The position numbers were made by a program, and so were the translations under genes. Below the pieces are notes generated by a model. The model saw only the letters and a program-made list of their open reading frames with translations, ran no database searches and was not told the DNA's origin. Source: Candidatus Enterococcus ferrettii (GTDB taxonomy: Bacteria > Bacillota > Bacilli > Lactobacillales > Enterococcaceae). Taken from it: DNA of 35,723 bases. Each line of letters begins with the position of its first letter. Within the stretch, counting starts at the first letter, position 1. Shown here in pieces: positions 1-8,087 of this stretch. Location: NCBI RefSeq assembly GCF_017377655.1, contig NZ_JAFREL010000084.1, positions 1 to 35,723 of the forward strand, written 5' to 3'.

Positions 1-40
1 ATACTTATATAATACAAGCAGGATGTGAAAGAACTATGAA
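1..40 (-). promoter_or_regulatory. Promoter of a small-RNA copy (A), body off the window
   Basis: This is the first of four related minus-strand promoters. A TATTAT -10 lies at 9-14 and two half-sites, TTCACA (24-29) and TTCATA (35-40), are separated by 5 bp, giving an 11-bp period. The half-site nearer the -10 is 9 bp from it, the same spacing as in the other copies. The transcribed body would lie before base 1, so only the promoter can be described. It was assigned by alignment with copies B, C and D. Confidence 0.5.
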
Positions 41-150
41 TGAAGTGTTGGAAAACTTTAAAAAATGTTTCTATGAGATAGTTGCTGTTTTCCTTCAGCT
101 GAAAGATGCGATCAATTTTTCTGCATATATTGAAATCAAATTAATAAAAT

Positions 151-225
151 AAAAAAAGCCTGTCAGTGGGTGGCCGACAGGCAAGGAGTTAAAAATGAAA
201 AAGTGTTAGGGTTGTTTGTTGGTAT
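151..225 (-). ncRNA. csRNA-like small RNA, copy B
   Basis: This is a predicted minus-strand transcript of about 75 nt. It starts just downstream of a TATTAT -10 and ends in a rho-independent terminator: stem halves GCCTGTC and GACAGGC (158-182 in plus coordinates), followed by seven U (157-151). The central unpaired part reads CAUUUUUAACUCCUU, a perfect antisense of a Shine-Dalgarno plus start codon. Read on the plus strand it therefore mimics a ribosome-binding site followed by ATG-AAA-AAG-TGT-TAG. The same body recurs at copies C and D with only a few changes. The arrangement (direct-repeat box, short body with anti-SD/anti-AUG, terminator) is that of streptococcal csRNAs. Transcription and function are inferred, and the exact 5' end is approximate. 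Confidence 0.6.
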
Positions 226-231
226 ACTTAT

Positions 232-263
232 ATAATACAAGCAAAATGTGAAAAAATTGTGAA
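232..263 (-). promoter_or_regulatory. Direct-repeat promoter of small RNA copy B
   Basis: The -10 TATTAT (232-237) has no convincing -35 hexamer. Instead two TTCACA half-sites (247-252 and 258-263) are spaced by exactly 5 bp, with the nearer one 9 bp from the -10. An 11-bp direct repeat replacing the -35 is the usual mark of an OmpR-family response-regulator-activated promoter. CiaR uses TTTAAG-N5-TTTAAG in streptococci. Which regulator binds here is unknown. Confidence 0.5.
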
Positions 264-398
264 TGAAGTGTGGGAAAACCATAAAAACTGAAAAATCATG
301 CTATGTAATTTCACGCCATAATTGTTCTCTTGGTTTGCAGACAGACACTTAATAATCAATTGTATTTCTAGATTATTTCCTGTGAGAGTAAGATAGCT

Positions 399-475
399 AA
401 AAAAAGAGCCTGTCGGTGGGTGGCCGACAGGCAAGGAGTTAAAAATGAAAAAGTGTTAGGGTTGTTTGTTGGTAT
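399..475 (-). ncRNA. csRNA-like small RNA, copy C
   Basis: This is the second complete copy, on the minus strand. The terminator stem is GCCTGTCGG/CCGACAGGC (408-432) with a 7-nt loop, followed by a U-rich tail (407-399). The antisense-to-SD segment AACUCCUU and the CAUUUUUAAC stretch are identical to copy B. The 5' body (ACCAACAAACAACCCUAACAC) is also conserved, while the DNA between copies is unrelated, so selection appears to act on the RNA body, terminator and promoter only. Promoter and transcript ends are inferred. Confidence 0.6.
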
Positions 476-481
476 ACATAT

Positions 482-513
482 ACAATACAAGAAAAATGTG
501 AAAGAATTGTGAA
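482..513 (-). promoter_or_regulatory. Direct-repeat promoter of small RNA copy C
   Basis: The -10-like TATTGT is at 482-487. TTCACA half-sites are at 497-502 and 508-513 with 5 bp between them. Spacing to the -10 is 9 bp, identical to copy B. Confidence 0.5.
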
Positions 514-740
514 CGAAGTATTGGAAAACCATAAAACTTGAAAAGAGTTTAACTATATAGGTCCTGAAAAACTCATTTTTCCCCAGAATGATAAGAAATA
601 GAGTCAATATCAAAAAAACGCTCTAATAAACTTCATCATATATCTTTAAGTTTCTGGAAAATTGACTTTTCTTCCGGATTTTAACAAACCTAACCAATAG
701 ATTGATCTAACCTAATAATCCACAAAACAACAGGACTGAC

Positions 741-818
741 AAAAAGAAAGCCTGCCGATGGGTGGCCGGCAGGCAAGGAGTTAAAAAATGAAAAAGTGTT
801 AGGGTTGTTTGTTGGTAT
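741..818 (-). ncRNA. csRNA-like small RNA, copy D
   Basis: This is the third complete copy. Its terminator stem is GCCTGCCG/CGGCAGGC (750-774). Compared with copies B and C, both sides of one base pair changed (T to C on one arm, A to G on the other), so pairing is kept, which argues for a functional RNA hairpin. The anti-SD segment is conserved, with one extra U before the anti-AUG. It lies directly downstream of the Mga-family gene that ends at 917 on the same strand, but it has its own promoter-like box. Confidence 0.6.
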
Positions 819-824
819 GTCTAT

Positions 825-856
825 ATAATACAAGCCAAATGTGACAGAATCATGAT
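825..856 (-). promoter_or_regulatory. Direct-repeat promoter of small RNA copy D
   Basis: The -10 TATTAT is at 825-830. A half-site GTCACA lies at 840-845 and a more diverged one, ATCATG, at 851-856. Spacing is the same as in the other copies, but the distal half-site is degenerate, so this copy may respond more weakly. Confidence 0.4.
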
Positions 857-916
857 CAAAGAATAGGAAATCGATGAATTTTGTTCGCTGAATTTTTCTT
901 TTTCTTTAACGATTTC

Positions 917-2425
917 TTATGACTTCGCATTTGCTCGGTTTTTCTGACCATAAATTTCTCGCAGCTTCGTGTATAGAGGGATGAGATCTTTTTCTTTGTA
1001 ATTATGATCGAGAACATAAATCGGCAGCTTTGATTTTTCGCTTCGTAACAGCATGGAAGAGCTGATGATTAAATCATAGTCCTCCTTCAAGGAAGCATCA
1101 TAGGGTTCTGCCTGAACAAAACGCAGGTCATCCAAGAAACGGTACAGCTCCCGAACAAACAGGGCATTATGCTCCATGGCAATCCCAAGCCTTAAATTCT
1201 GAGCATAAGGAAATTGATTGAAGCTGGGCATCAGTAAGTGTTTGAAGGATTTTCCTAGCAGGACACGAATGGAACTTATGAACTGATAGTCAGGATTTTC
1301 ACCGGCTGTTTGCATGAAATTCATAATGTTTTGTTCTAATACATGTTCACCATAAGACTGATTTTGACTCGGCTTAAACACCATACTCATAATATTTGGA
1401 AAGGGTTGCCGGAAGACATAGTAGGCAAAAGTTATGTTTAACAGATTGCCGACAATCAAAGGATCATCCAAAATCTCTGGCTTGTCCGGAAATAGAGTCT
1501 TTTTACCAAAACGGCGAAATTCATTCACAAAAGCATTCACTGGGTTTGGACGGGTATCAAAATCATGGATCGTTTGCTTCAGACTGCTGTCATCACGAAT
1601 AGTATAAAAAGGAGCATAATGAGACAGAAAATAAATGAAACTGGTCTCACCCTTTAATTGTCTAGTGGTTAATGGCACGTCAATAATTTTTCCTAGTGAA
1701 GCAAAATCATAATAAGGATTGTCCTTCATCAAGAAATTGTAGCGGGAATCATATTTAGTGAAATGTTGTTTGTTTAGACGTAATAGAGAAATTCCCGCAA
1801 ATAAACGCAATTCCCGCACGCCGAAATAGGTACGAGACAGCGGAAAATAGGATTGAAAGGCTTCAACAGATTGATCTACTAATTGTTGATTAACCTCCAG
1901 AGGATAATCTAACCCTCGAGTTCCTAACCATAAAATATCAAACAACGCAATTCGAATCAGCCGTTCATCTCCAGACATTCCTGCTTCGGTGTAAGTAAAA
2001 CGCAAGTTAAAGGTTTTTAAATAGCGTTTCAACCGGTTGATTTTACGGGAAATAGTGGAGCGGCTGACAAAATACTCATCGCAAAAAGCTTTAATTGTAG
2101 GTGTTTCTTCATTTAAAAAATACAAGATGTATTGAAAAGGTACAGACTGTTTCAATAAGTGATAGCGATACTCATCAACGGTAGCTGAAAGATTGTCTAA
2201 ATTAATCTTTCCGGCCCGCATCATGATACTCTCGTGTTCCGGATGGATATCTTTTAATTCTTGGTCAATTTCATTTAGTTCAATTACTGTTTGCTGGTAG
2301 TTTAGATCCATTTCTTCAGATAATTGATTGACTGGAAAAATTTGCATACTGGATTGATTCAAATAGCGGAAAATTTTAAAACGTAGAAGGAGCGATGAAT
2401 CAAGCATCAGTTCTTCATAAAGCAT
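917..2425 (-). CDS. Mga-family transcriptional regulator
   Basis: The protein is 502 aa, the usual length for Mga/AtxA-type regulators. An N-terminal winged-helix segment (about residues 20-60) is followed by a second helix-turn-helix at about 105-155 (FVSRSTISRKINRLKRYL), then long helical regions typical of the PRD-like domains, and a C-terminal EIIB-like part. The start is supported by AAGGAGG about 9 nt upstream. Mga-type proteins activate surface and virulence genes, and PRD-domain phosphorylation by the sugar PTS controls several of them. Whether that holds here is not visible. The gene is separated from a second Mga homologue by a channel gene and has the small-RNA array downstream. 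Its targets are unknown; the WxL operon is a candidate. Confidence 0.85.
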   Translation of the reverse strand: MLYEELMLDSSLLLRFKIFRYLNQSSMQIFPVNQLSEEMDLNYQQTVIELNEIDQELKDIHPEHESIMMRAGKINLDNLSATVDEYRYHLLKQSVPFQYILYFLNEETPTIKAFCDEYFVSRSTISRKINRLKRYLKTFNLRFTYTEAGMSGDERLIRIALFDILWLGTRGLDYPLEVNQQLVDQSVEAFQSYFPLSRTYFGVRELRLFAGISLLRLNKQHFTKYDSRYNFLMKDNPYYDFASLGKIIDVPLTTRQLKGETSFIYFLSHYAPFYTIRDDSSLKQTIHDFDTRPNPVNAFVNEFRRFGKKTLFPDKPEILDDPLIVGNLLNITFAYYVFRQPFPNIMSMVFKPSQNQSYGEHVLEQNIMNFMQTAGENPDYQFISSIRVLLGKSFKHLLMPSFNQFPYAQNLRLGIAMEHNALFVRELYRFLDDLRFVQAEPYDASLKEDYDLIISSSMLLRSEKSKLPIYVLDHNYKEKDLIPLYTKLREIYGQKNRANAKS

Positions 2426-2582
2426 CCTATTTTCCTCCTTTACAGGCTTAGTAGCCGAGACTTGTCTACATTGTACTTTATTTGTTAAAAACTGTCAGTT
2501 TATAGGTACGAAACCGCTATAAAAGATTAAATTTATGCAGGAAATGTTTTTTTCGTGTATGCTGTGGATGAAGGTGATAAAC

Positions 2583-3167
2583 ATGACAAAATCAAGGCTC
2601 GAAGCATTTACCGACGGGGTGGTCGCGATTGTTTTGACCGTCTTAGTCTTAGATATTCAGATTCCAGATCCGCCAACGTTTGCTTCTCTTTACAGTATAT
2701 TTAATACATTGTTAGCCTATGTGGTCAGTTTTGTTTTTGTAGCAGTGATTTGGGTGACGCACCATCGCGTTATGCAAATGGCCGAGAAAATAAATTATGG
2801 TGTAATTTGGGCCAATATTTTTTGGCTGTTTTGGCTAACTCTGTGTCCAGCAGTTACCAGCTGGGTAGGTCGTAACCCTAACCAATTTTGGCCTGAATTG
2901 GCGTATGTAGTCGTATATGGTATGTGGAGTTTTTCCTTCAGTATATTCTCAAAAAAAGTAATTCAAGCTAATGATCCCAATAGTCACGTAGTGAAGGTTT
3001 TAAGTCGCGATAAACGCGGCCGCTTGTCGATGATTATTAATTTAATTTTATTGGCTGGCGTATTTATTTATCCGGCAGTCGGTATGTTGGGACGTTTTTT
3101 GGTGTCTGGCTTGTGGGTAGTTTCGTATCGCAAAGCGGATGAGTATTATCATAAGATATTCAAATAA
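2583..3167 (+). CDS. TMEM175-family (DUF1211) membrane channel protein
   Basis: The protein is 194 aa from the ATG at 2583. That start is preferred because AAGGTGA lies 6 nt upstream and because the family signature RLEAFTDGVVAIVLTVLVL then begins at residue 4, as in relatives (R-x3-F-[ST]-DG). In-frame ATGs at 2535 and 2568 would add up to 16 unlikely residues. Several hydrophobic segments follow, consistent with the six-helix repeat of bacterial TMEM175 potassium channels. The gene is monocistronic, divergent from the upstream Mga gene, and ends in a terminator shared with the convergent gene. A role in potassium conductance is family knowledge, not shown here. Confidence 0.85.
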   Translation: MTKSRLEAFTDGVVAIVLTVLVLDIQIPDPPTFASLYSIFNTLLAYVVSFVFVAVIWVTHHRVMQMAEKINYGVIWANIFWLFWLTLCPAVTSWVGRNPNQFWPELAYVVVYGMWSFSFSIFSKKVIQANDPNSHVVKVLSRDKRGRLSMIINLILLAGVFIYPAVGMLGRFLVSGLWVVSYRKADEYYHKIFK

Positions 3168-3171
3168 AAGA

Positions 3172-3203
3172 CTGTAAAGCAACCTGCTTTACAGCCTTTT
3201 TTT
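3172..3203 (+). terminator. Rho-independent terminator after the TMEM175 gene
   Basis: A 10-bp perfect stem, CTGTAAAGCA/TGCTTTACAG, with a 3-nt loop is followed by seven T (3197-3203). The last codons of the convergent Mga gene (stop at 3189-3191) lie inside the hairpin, so the hairpin is also coding on the other strand. Confidence 0.85.
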
Positions 3204-4640
3204 GTGGCAGTTTTCTTCGTAGCATGCAAATAAGTTTTCAAGCTCTTCAGTAGTAGGATAGAGCGAAAAGCTGATAATCGTTTTATCAGAGACCACTAAA
3301 CCCTGTATGTTGGTCACAATTATCTCATCAGAGACAATGGTGGGCAGCTGGGTAAGGTTCTCAAAAGTATTAATCACTGTAACAGAGAACTTGTGAGGGA
3401 AAATGGTTTGAATTAGTTCTTTGATCATATCAAGATGTTCGCTATCCGAATCAAATACTAAAGAAATAGCCAGCTTTTCAGCATTTTTCCGCAGTTCGGA
3501 CAGCAGATTGGGCCAATGAGTAATCAAAATATAAATATAGGTATGCAAAACATGAGTCTTCAGGTGAGGATAAACTGCCCAAAATAAATCCTGCAGCGAC
3601 TGAATAAAAGAACTATTGAACTTCGAGGCTTCTCTGATAAAAACAGATTGACTGTCGTACAAAATATAAGGTGGACCAATTTGCAGATTTGAAACATTGC
3701 ATAGATCCACTAAAATTTTATCAAGAAAATTTTCTGCGGAAATATTGAAGTATGCTTCAATTTTGTGGATAATCTCTTCAAATTTTTGTTTTCTTTCTTT
3801 TAACGAAGGATTTTGATCTGCCTTATCCAGCAATTCTTGATAGGAAAAAATAAATCCATCTGAGATGACTGCATCAATAAAGTCAAGATAACGATTACTT
3901 TTCAAGGCAAAACCAAGATTACTCCTCAAGCTGCTAGTAGAAAAGGCAGATAAAAAGCTGGGACGCTGGAAATAGGTTTCCTGAGAAACAGACGGCTTCA
4001 ACACCTTGCGATCCGCTCGATGAAAAATGATCAGCAGCCATACTTTCACTCGGAAGAAATCTGGAAAGGACAGAGGAACCGCTCGTTTCTTCATAGTTTG
4101 TTTAATTATTTTTTCAACAAATTGAACGCGATGCTCGCTAAACAAGAAGGTACAATCACTGTATTTTTCCATGAACAGATGGATCATAAAATTACAAATC
4201 TGCTTTTCATCTCCGGTAAAATCTAGAGTTGAGGGATCGATTTGGAAATCTCGCATTGCGAGAATTTTATTTATTTTCCGTAAAAGTCTGCGCAAAGTTG
4301 AGCGACTGATAAATAATTTGTCGGCTAAGTCATCCAAAGTTAGAGTTTCCAAAAAAACAAGCTCAATCAATTGGAATTCGGGGCTGGCTGTTAAAATTTT
4401 TTGATAACAATAACTAACTGATAAATTGGAAGGGAGAATCAATTTCACAGGTCCTTCGGCTATTTTTTGAATGCGAATAGAATAAAAAAGCTCATTACTA
4501 TACTCAATCAAAGCAGTCAAAGTTCGAGTGTTTACCTGCATGGCTTCTTGAAGCTGAAGAAAAGTTGCAAAATTTTTTGTCTGCAGCAGTTCTAATAACT
4601 GTAAAAGATTCTGTTCTCTGGTTGCTAACAATTCTCTCAT
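3189..4640 (-). CDS. Mga-family transcriptional regulator, divergent from the WxL operon
   Basis: The protein is 483 aa. An N-terminal helix-turn-helix lies at about residues 20-60 (LQEAMQVNTRTLTALI). A second, more canonical one lies at about 100-135 (LADKLFISRSTLRRLLRKI) and is followed by TGDEKQI, a motif position also seen in the first Mga protein (SGDERLI). The remainder is helical PRD-like sequence. GGAGTGAGG precedes the ATG. The gene reads away from the WxL operon across a ~280-bp region that contains an inverted repeat, so it is the best candidate regulator of that operon. The target is inferred from position only. Confidence 0.85.
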   Translation of the reverse strand: MRELLATREQNLLQLLELLQTKNFATFLQLQEAMQVNTRTLTALIEYSNELFYSIRIQKIAEGPVKLILPSNLSVSYCYQKILTASPEFQLIELVFLETLTLDDLADKLFISRSTLRRLLRKINKILAMRDFQIDPSTLDFTGDEKQICNFMIHLFMEKYSDCTFLFSEHRVQFVEKIIKQTMKKRAVPLSFPDFFRVKVWLLIIFHRADRKVLKPSVSQETYFQRPSFLSAFSTSSLRSNLGFALKSNRYLDFIDAVISDGFIFSYQELLDKADQNPSLKERKQKFEEIIHKIEAYFNISAENFLDKILVDLCNVSNLQIGPPYILYDSQSVFIREASKFNSSFIQSLQDLFWAVYPHLKTHVLHTYIYILITHWPNLLSELRKNAEKLAISLVFDSDSEHLDMIKELIQTIFPHKFSVTVINTFENLTQLPTIVSDEIIVTNIQGLVVSDKTIISFSLYPTTEELENLFACYEENCHKKRL

Positions 4641-4672
4641 GAATTCCTCACTCCTATCCTCTATGCGCCAGT

Positions 4673-4694
4673 TTCTACAAATCTGTATGTAGAA
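4673..4694. promoter_or_regulatory. Inverted repeat, possible operator between regulator and WxL operon
   Basis: A perfect 7-bp inverted repeat TTCTACA-N8-TGTAGAA lies 33 bp upstream of the Mga-family start codon, directly next to a TTGACT hexamer (4696-4701). Its place in the divergent promoter region suggests an operator, but the binding protein is unknown. Confidence 0.4.
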
Positions 4695-4810
4695 GTTGAC
4701 TCATTTTAACCCTCCAAGTTTTATATACTTGTGGAACTAGCCGAAACACTTCCATCTTTATTGTAAAACAGGAGCCAGCTTTTAGAAACCAAGGTGCATT
4801 TTCAAAGAAG

Positions 4811-4828
4811 CCGGGACATATGTCCTGG
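4811..4828. promoter_or_regulatory. 18-bp near-perfect palindrome in the WxL operon leader
   Basis: CCGGGACATATGTCCTGG has a perfect 12-bp core (GGACATATGTCC, 4814-4825), one G-T position, then two further pairs. It lies about 95 bp before the start codon of the WxL operon's first gene. Short matching segments flank it (GAGCC near 4772 and GGCTC near 4851). It could be a dimeric protein site or part of a structured leader; the sequence does not decide which. Confidence 0.35.
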
Positions 4829-4922
4829 ATGTTCGTGGGGTCTCTTTGTTAGGCTCTAAAAAGAATTCGGCAAGCCAATCGTCGTTTTCAATAATTTTTG
4901 ACAAAAGCTAGGGGGGATGCCA

Positions 4923-7900
4923 ATGAGAAAAAGCTGTACACTTTTTTTAACTGTTCTTTTGTTGCTAACTGGAGTGAATCAGTCGATTGCTTTAGCAGTG
5001 AATACTTCAAATGAAGGGCAAGTTAATGAAGGAATTATTGAAGATCCAGAGACACCTGTACAGCAAACAAGCGAATCGACTATTGACTCGACTGAAGATC
5101 ATACAACAGCAGCGAGCGAAGAGGAAAAAGTGCAAGCGTCAATCGAACCCGATGAACCAGAAATCGGCACGTCTTCAAAAAAAGAAGAGCAGCAAGAAAA
5201 ACAACCGCAGATAAGAGCAGTGGAAGCAGAAGCAACAGTCGGTTCTCAAAAAGAGCTTACTCAAGCACTGGATGATGGTGCCAAAAAAATCAAGGTGAAT
5301 CAAAGTATCCAGTTAGTTGATAGTGATGTCAACATTAGGGATGAGGTTGTCATTGATTGGGGAGGCTATCAACATAATTTTGGGATAAACAAGATTTTTA
5401 TCCGAGAAGGTAATTTTGACGTAACGTTTATTAATTTTAAAGTACATGGGGATCATAATGGAACGAGCAACGGATCGGTGATTCAAAATCATGCACTCAT
5501 TTATGGAAATAATGAACATGATTTTCTCAATCGGCCTTATAACTTTACGGGGCGCTTAATTTTCAAGGGAAGCTTTGATGTAGTTAACAAGACGGCGAGT
5601 ACAGTGGCTCGAGTGCCAGAAGGACAAGTGGAATTCCAAGGAGCAAGTGGAAATATAGATATGTGGCCTAAACGTGAGGGGGAGGCATCTTGGACCAATC
5701 CTGGTTGGATATATACTATTCGATCTAAATCTCTGATTGTCAATAACAGTCATTTAACAGCGAATTCTCTTCCAAAATTTTACGGCCGGTTAAATTCCGA
5801 CAATGGGGAGGAGGATGGATTAGGCTTGACTGTTACCGGAGGCTCCACCTTAGATTTTCACAATGAATCAGGCGTCTCAGGGAACTGGGAGGGACAAATT
5901 GTCGAATCAGATGTAAACGGCTTCCAATTAAATTTGGATCAAGGCAGTTCATTGACAGTAACCTCTGACATCAAAATTACGGAGCAAGCCAATGCCGGAA
6001 TTATTCAGCTAAAAGGGAATAATTCTAAAATCAATGTTCAAAACAATGCTCAGCTGGTTATCAACTCATCGTTTACCGCAGGCTTAAGAATTGCTGGACA
6101 AAACAGCAGCCTGCATGTAGCAACCGGTGGGAAAACAACCATTCAGCAAAAAGGAGATAATAATCAATCCTATAATGCGGGAATTCGGATGGCTGAAGCT
6201 GGGTTGACTATTACGGTTACAGATAAAGGATCAAATCTAAGCGTGTTTAAAGAAAGCGGAAGTACCTCAGCGATTCGCTTTGAGAGCGGCGATCAAGCCT
6301 TAAATGTCCAAAATGGTGCTTCATTGGAGGTAACCAATTTGGGAGACAATCAACTACATTCAACTGGGGAAGATCGGGGGAGCCAGGCAGTGCAGTTCGT
6401 AGATACCTCCTCTTGGTGGGGCTCCATTTTTAATCCAACCTCATCCTCCTTCAAGGTTGATGGTAAAAGCTCAAACATTAAACTGCATGCCCAAGGAGGA
6501 TCGGTCGTTGATGCCAGCGGCTCAATGGGCTTGAACTTTAGTGCCAGCAAAGACACCTTCTTAGACTTAGTTGGTGAAACGAATGCCGCCAACAAAGGTA
6601 TTGTCAGCGGCAAATGGGTAAAGGTCAAGCTGGACAATCCGATGTACTTTGATTTTCAGAACAAACGGAAGGGAACAAAAGAAGATTCAGGAGCTTTTTT
6701 ATTTCAAGGAAACCAAGACTCTACATTAGACATTAAAAACTCTGCCACCTCCTTTTGGTTAAAAAAGTCAGCCTACCAAGGAAACGTTGAAGGTGATCCG
6801 ATTGTTTCTTATCCAAGAGCAGACCTTTCCTTTAGGGATGCTGATTTAAGAGCCTTTGTGTCTTCTTCTATTCCAATTGGTATTGCTGAAATAACCGGTT
6901 CTGGAGCGATGATGAATGTGAATCGTATCAGCTCCAACAATCAAGAACCGGTCGTTGATCAATTGGTGACACCGACAAATGCTGACCAGCGAATCTATGG
7001 TCACGTTTCTGTTCCAGAGGGGGTAAATTCTGATTTTAGGGATGCTTGGACCAATGAAGTTAGGCTTCAGGTGCAGGTTACTTATGCAGCAGCAAATCAG
7101 CAACCACAAATATTAGAGATTCAGACCAAGAATGCCCTATCTGGCTACAATCCTTGGGGGGAGGAAAAACCCGCGGGCGGATTTTTTGAAGCGATACTTC
7201 CAGATGGGCAATTTTTAAATGAAGGAGATGTCGTTCAGGTGATTTCGGCTAGTCGAATCTCTAATGGGTTAGCAGTAACCGAGTTGAATACCCCAAAGAA
7301 AACGGTAGATGTTATACCTCCCGAACCAGCGAAGGTGGCAGTAGATAGCCTGCAGTTTTATTCCTCCACTGTTACCGGAAAGGGTAGTGCAGGGAATAAG
7401 GTGGCTCTTTGGATTAATGATCAGCTTCATTCCGAGACATTGACCGAGATTACGAATGAGGGAGACTTCGAAATTACTATTCCAGCAAATGCACTAAGCT
7501 TCGGAGACAAGGTGGATGTCGTTGAATACGACACCGCTCCGGAAGTCAGTGATTTATTGGACCGACCAGTTACCAATACAGAGTTGGGAAATCGAAATCC
7601 AGTAGAGCAAGCCCTGACTTACCATGACAAAACGTTTGAGCCGGCTCCTCGATTATTGGTGTACGGAGATGTGGAGTTAACTATCCCTTCCAGTATTTCT
7701 TTTGGATCAATTAAGCGAACGGGAATTACCTCAACAACCTTCGCCAGCTATCAAGGGGAATTAAAGGTAACTGATGAGCGGAAGAATAGAGAAGGCTGGC
7801 AACTGCGTTTAAAACAAAATGCGCCTTTTGTTAACAAAGAGAATCCAGAAATAAGTTTGGAAAACGTTCTGTATTATCAGCAGGCTGGAGAACAGCATTT

Positions 7901-8075
7901 AATCGACAATAACTATCTTGAAATTGCTAGTGGAAAAAATAGTAATCCTAGCTCAGTAGAATTGAGTGATCGTTTAGGAGATCTTATGCTTATTCTTGAT
8001 TACCAGAACCAGCAGCTGGGCAATTTTACCACGGAATTGAACTGGGAGCTGGCCGATGTACCAACCAATAATTAG
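4923..8075 (+). CDS. Large secreted WxL-domain surface protein
   Basis: The protein is 1050 aa. The ATG at 4923 is chosen over the in-frame ATG at 4917 because AGGGGGG (4910-4916) then sits 6 nt away and the product starts MRKSCTLFL. A signal peptide covers about residues 1-26. An acidic S/T/E-rich linker runs to about 95. Residues about 105-700 are rich in short N/G/V-containing repeats that look like a parallel beta-helix. An Ig-like segment lies near 790-870, and a C-terminal WxL domain carries its two hallmark tryptophans at 959 (WQLRL) and 1041 (WELADVP). WxL domains bind peptidoglycan non-covalently. It is the first gene of a five-gene operon with the sortase substrate, two other WxL proteins and the DUF916 partner. 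The ligand of the beta-helix part is unknown. Confidence 0.85.
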   Translation: MRKSCTLFLTVLLLLTGVNQSIALAVNTSNEGQVNEGIIEDPETPVQQTSESTIDSTEDHTTAASEEEKVQASIEPDEPEIGTSSKKEEQQEKQPQIRAVEAEATVGSQKELTQALDDGAKKIKVNQSIQLVDSDVNIRDEVVIDWGGYQHNFGINKIFIREGNFDVTFINFKVHGDHNGTSNGSVIQNHALIYGNNEHDFLNRPYNFTGRLIFKGSFDVVNKTASTVARVPEGQVEFQGASGNIDMWPKREGEASWTNPGWIYTIRSKSLIVNNSHLTANSLPKFYGRLNSDNGEEDGLGLTVTGGSTLDFHNESGVSGNWEGQIVESDVNGFQLNLDQGSSLTVTSDIKITEQANAGIIQLKGNNSKINVQNNAQLVINSSFTAGLRIAGQNSSLHVATGGKTTIQQKGDNNQSYNAGIRMAEAGLTITVTDKGSNLSVFKESGSTSAIRFESGDQALNVQNGASLEVTNLGDNQLHSTGEDRGSQAVQFVDTSSWWGSIFNPTSSSFKVDGKSSNIKLHAQGGSVVDASGSMGLNFSASKDTFLDLVGETNAANKGIVSGKWVKVKLDNPMYFDFQNKRKGTKEDSGAFLFQGNQDSTLDIKNSATSFWLKKSAYQGNVEGDPIVSYPRADLSFRDADLRAFVSSSIPIGIAEITGSGAMMNVNRISSNNQEPVVDQLVTPTNADQRIYGHVSVPEGVNSDFRDAWTNEVRLQVQVTYAAANQQPQILEIQTKNALSGYNPWGEEKPAGGFFEAILPDGQFLNEGDVVQVISASRISNGLAVTELNTPKKTVDVIPPEPAKVAVDSLQFYSSTVTGKGSAGNKVALWINDQLHSETLTEITNEGDFEITIPANALSFGDKVDVVEYDTAPEVSDLLDRPVTNTELGNRNPVEQALTYHDKTFEPAPRLLVYGDVELTIPSSISFGSIKRTGITSTTFASYQGELKVTDERKNREGWQLRLKQNAPFVNKENPEISLENVLYYQQAGEQHLIDNNYLEIASGKNSNPSSVELSDRLGDLMLILDYQNQQLGNFTTELNWELADVPTNN

Positions 8076-8087
8076 GAGGGAACAACA

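Noticed and set aside
195..209. Tiny plus-strand ORF with a strong ribosome-binding site (AAGGAG, then ATG-AAA-AAG-TGT-TAG), repeated at the other array copies
   Set aside because: It encodes only four residues and is explained better as the antisense of a minus-strand small RNA that has its own promoter box and terminator.
368..613. Minus-strand ORFs at 228-434 and 368-613
   Set aside because: They run across small-RNA promoters and terminators, have atypical composition and no ribosome-binding site.
4696..4727. TTGACT and TATATA as a plus-strand promoter of the WxL operon
   Set aside because: The spacing is 20 bp, too long for a confident sigma-A promoter; only the inverted repeat was kept.
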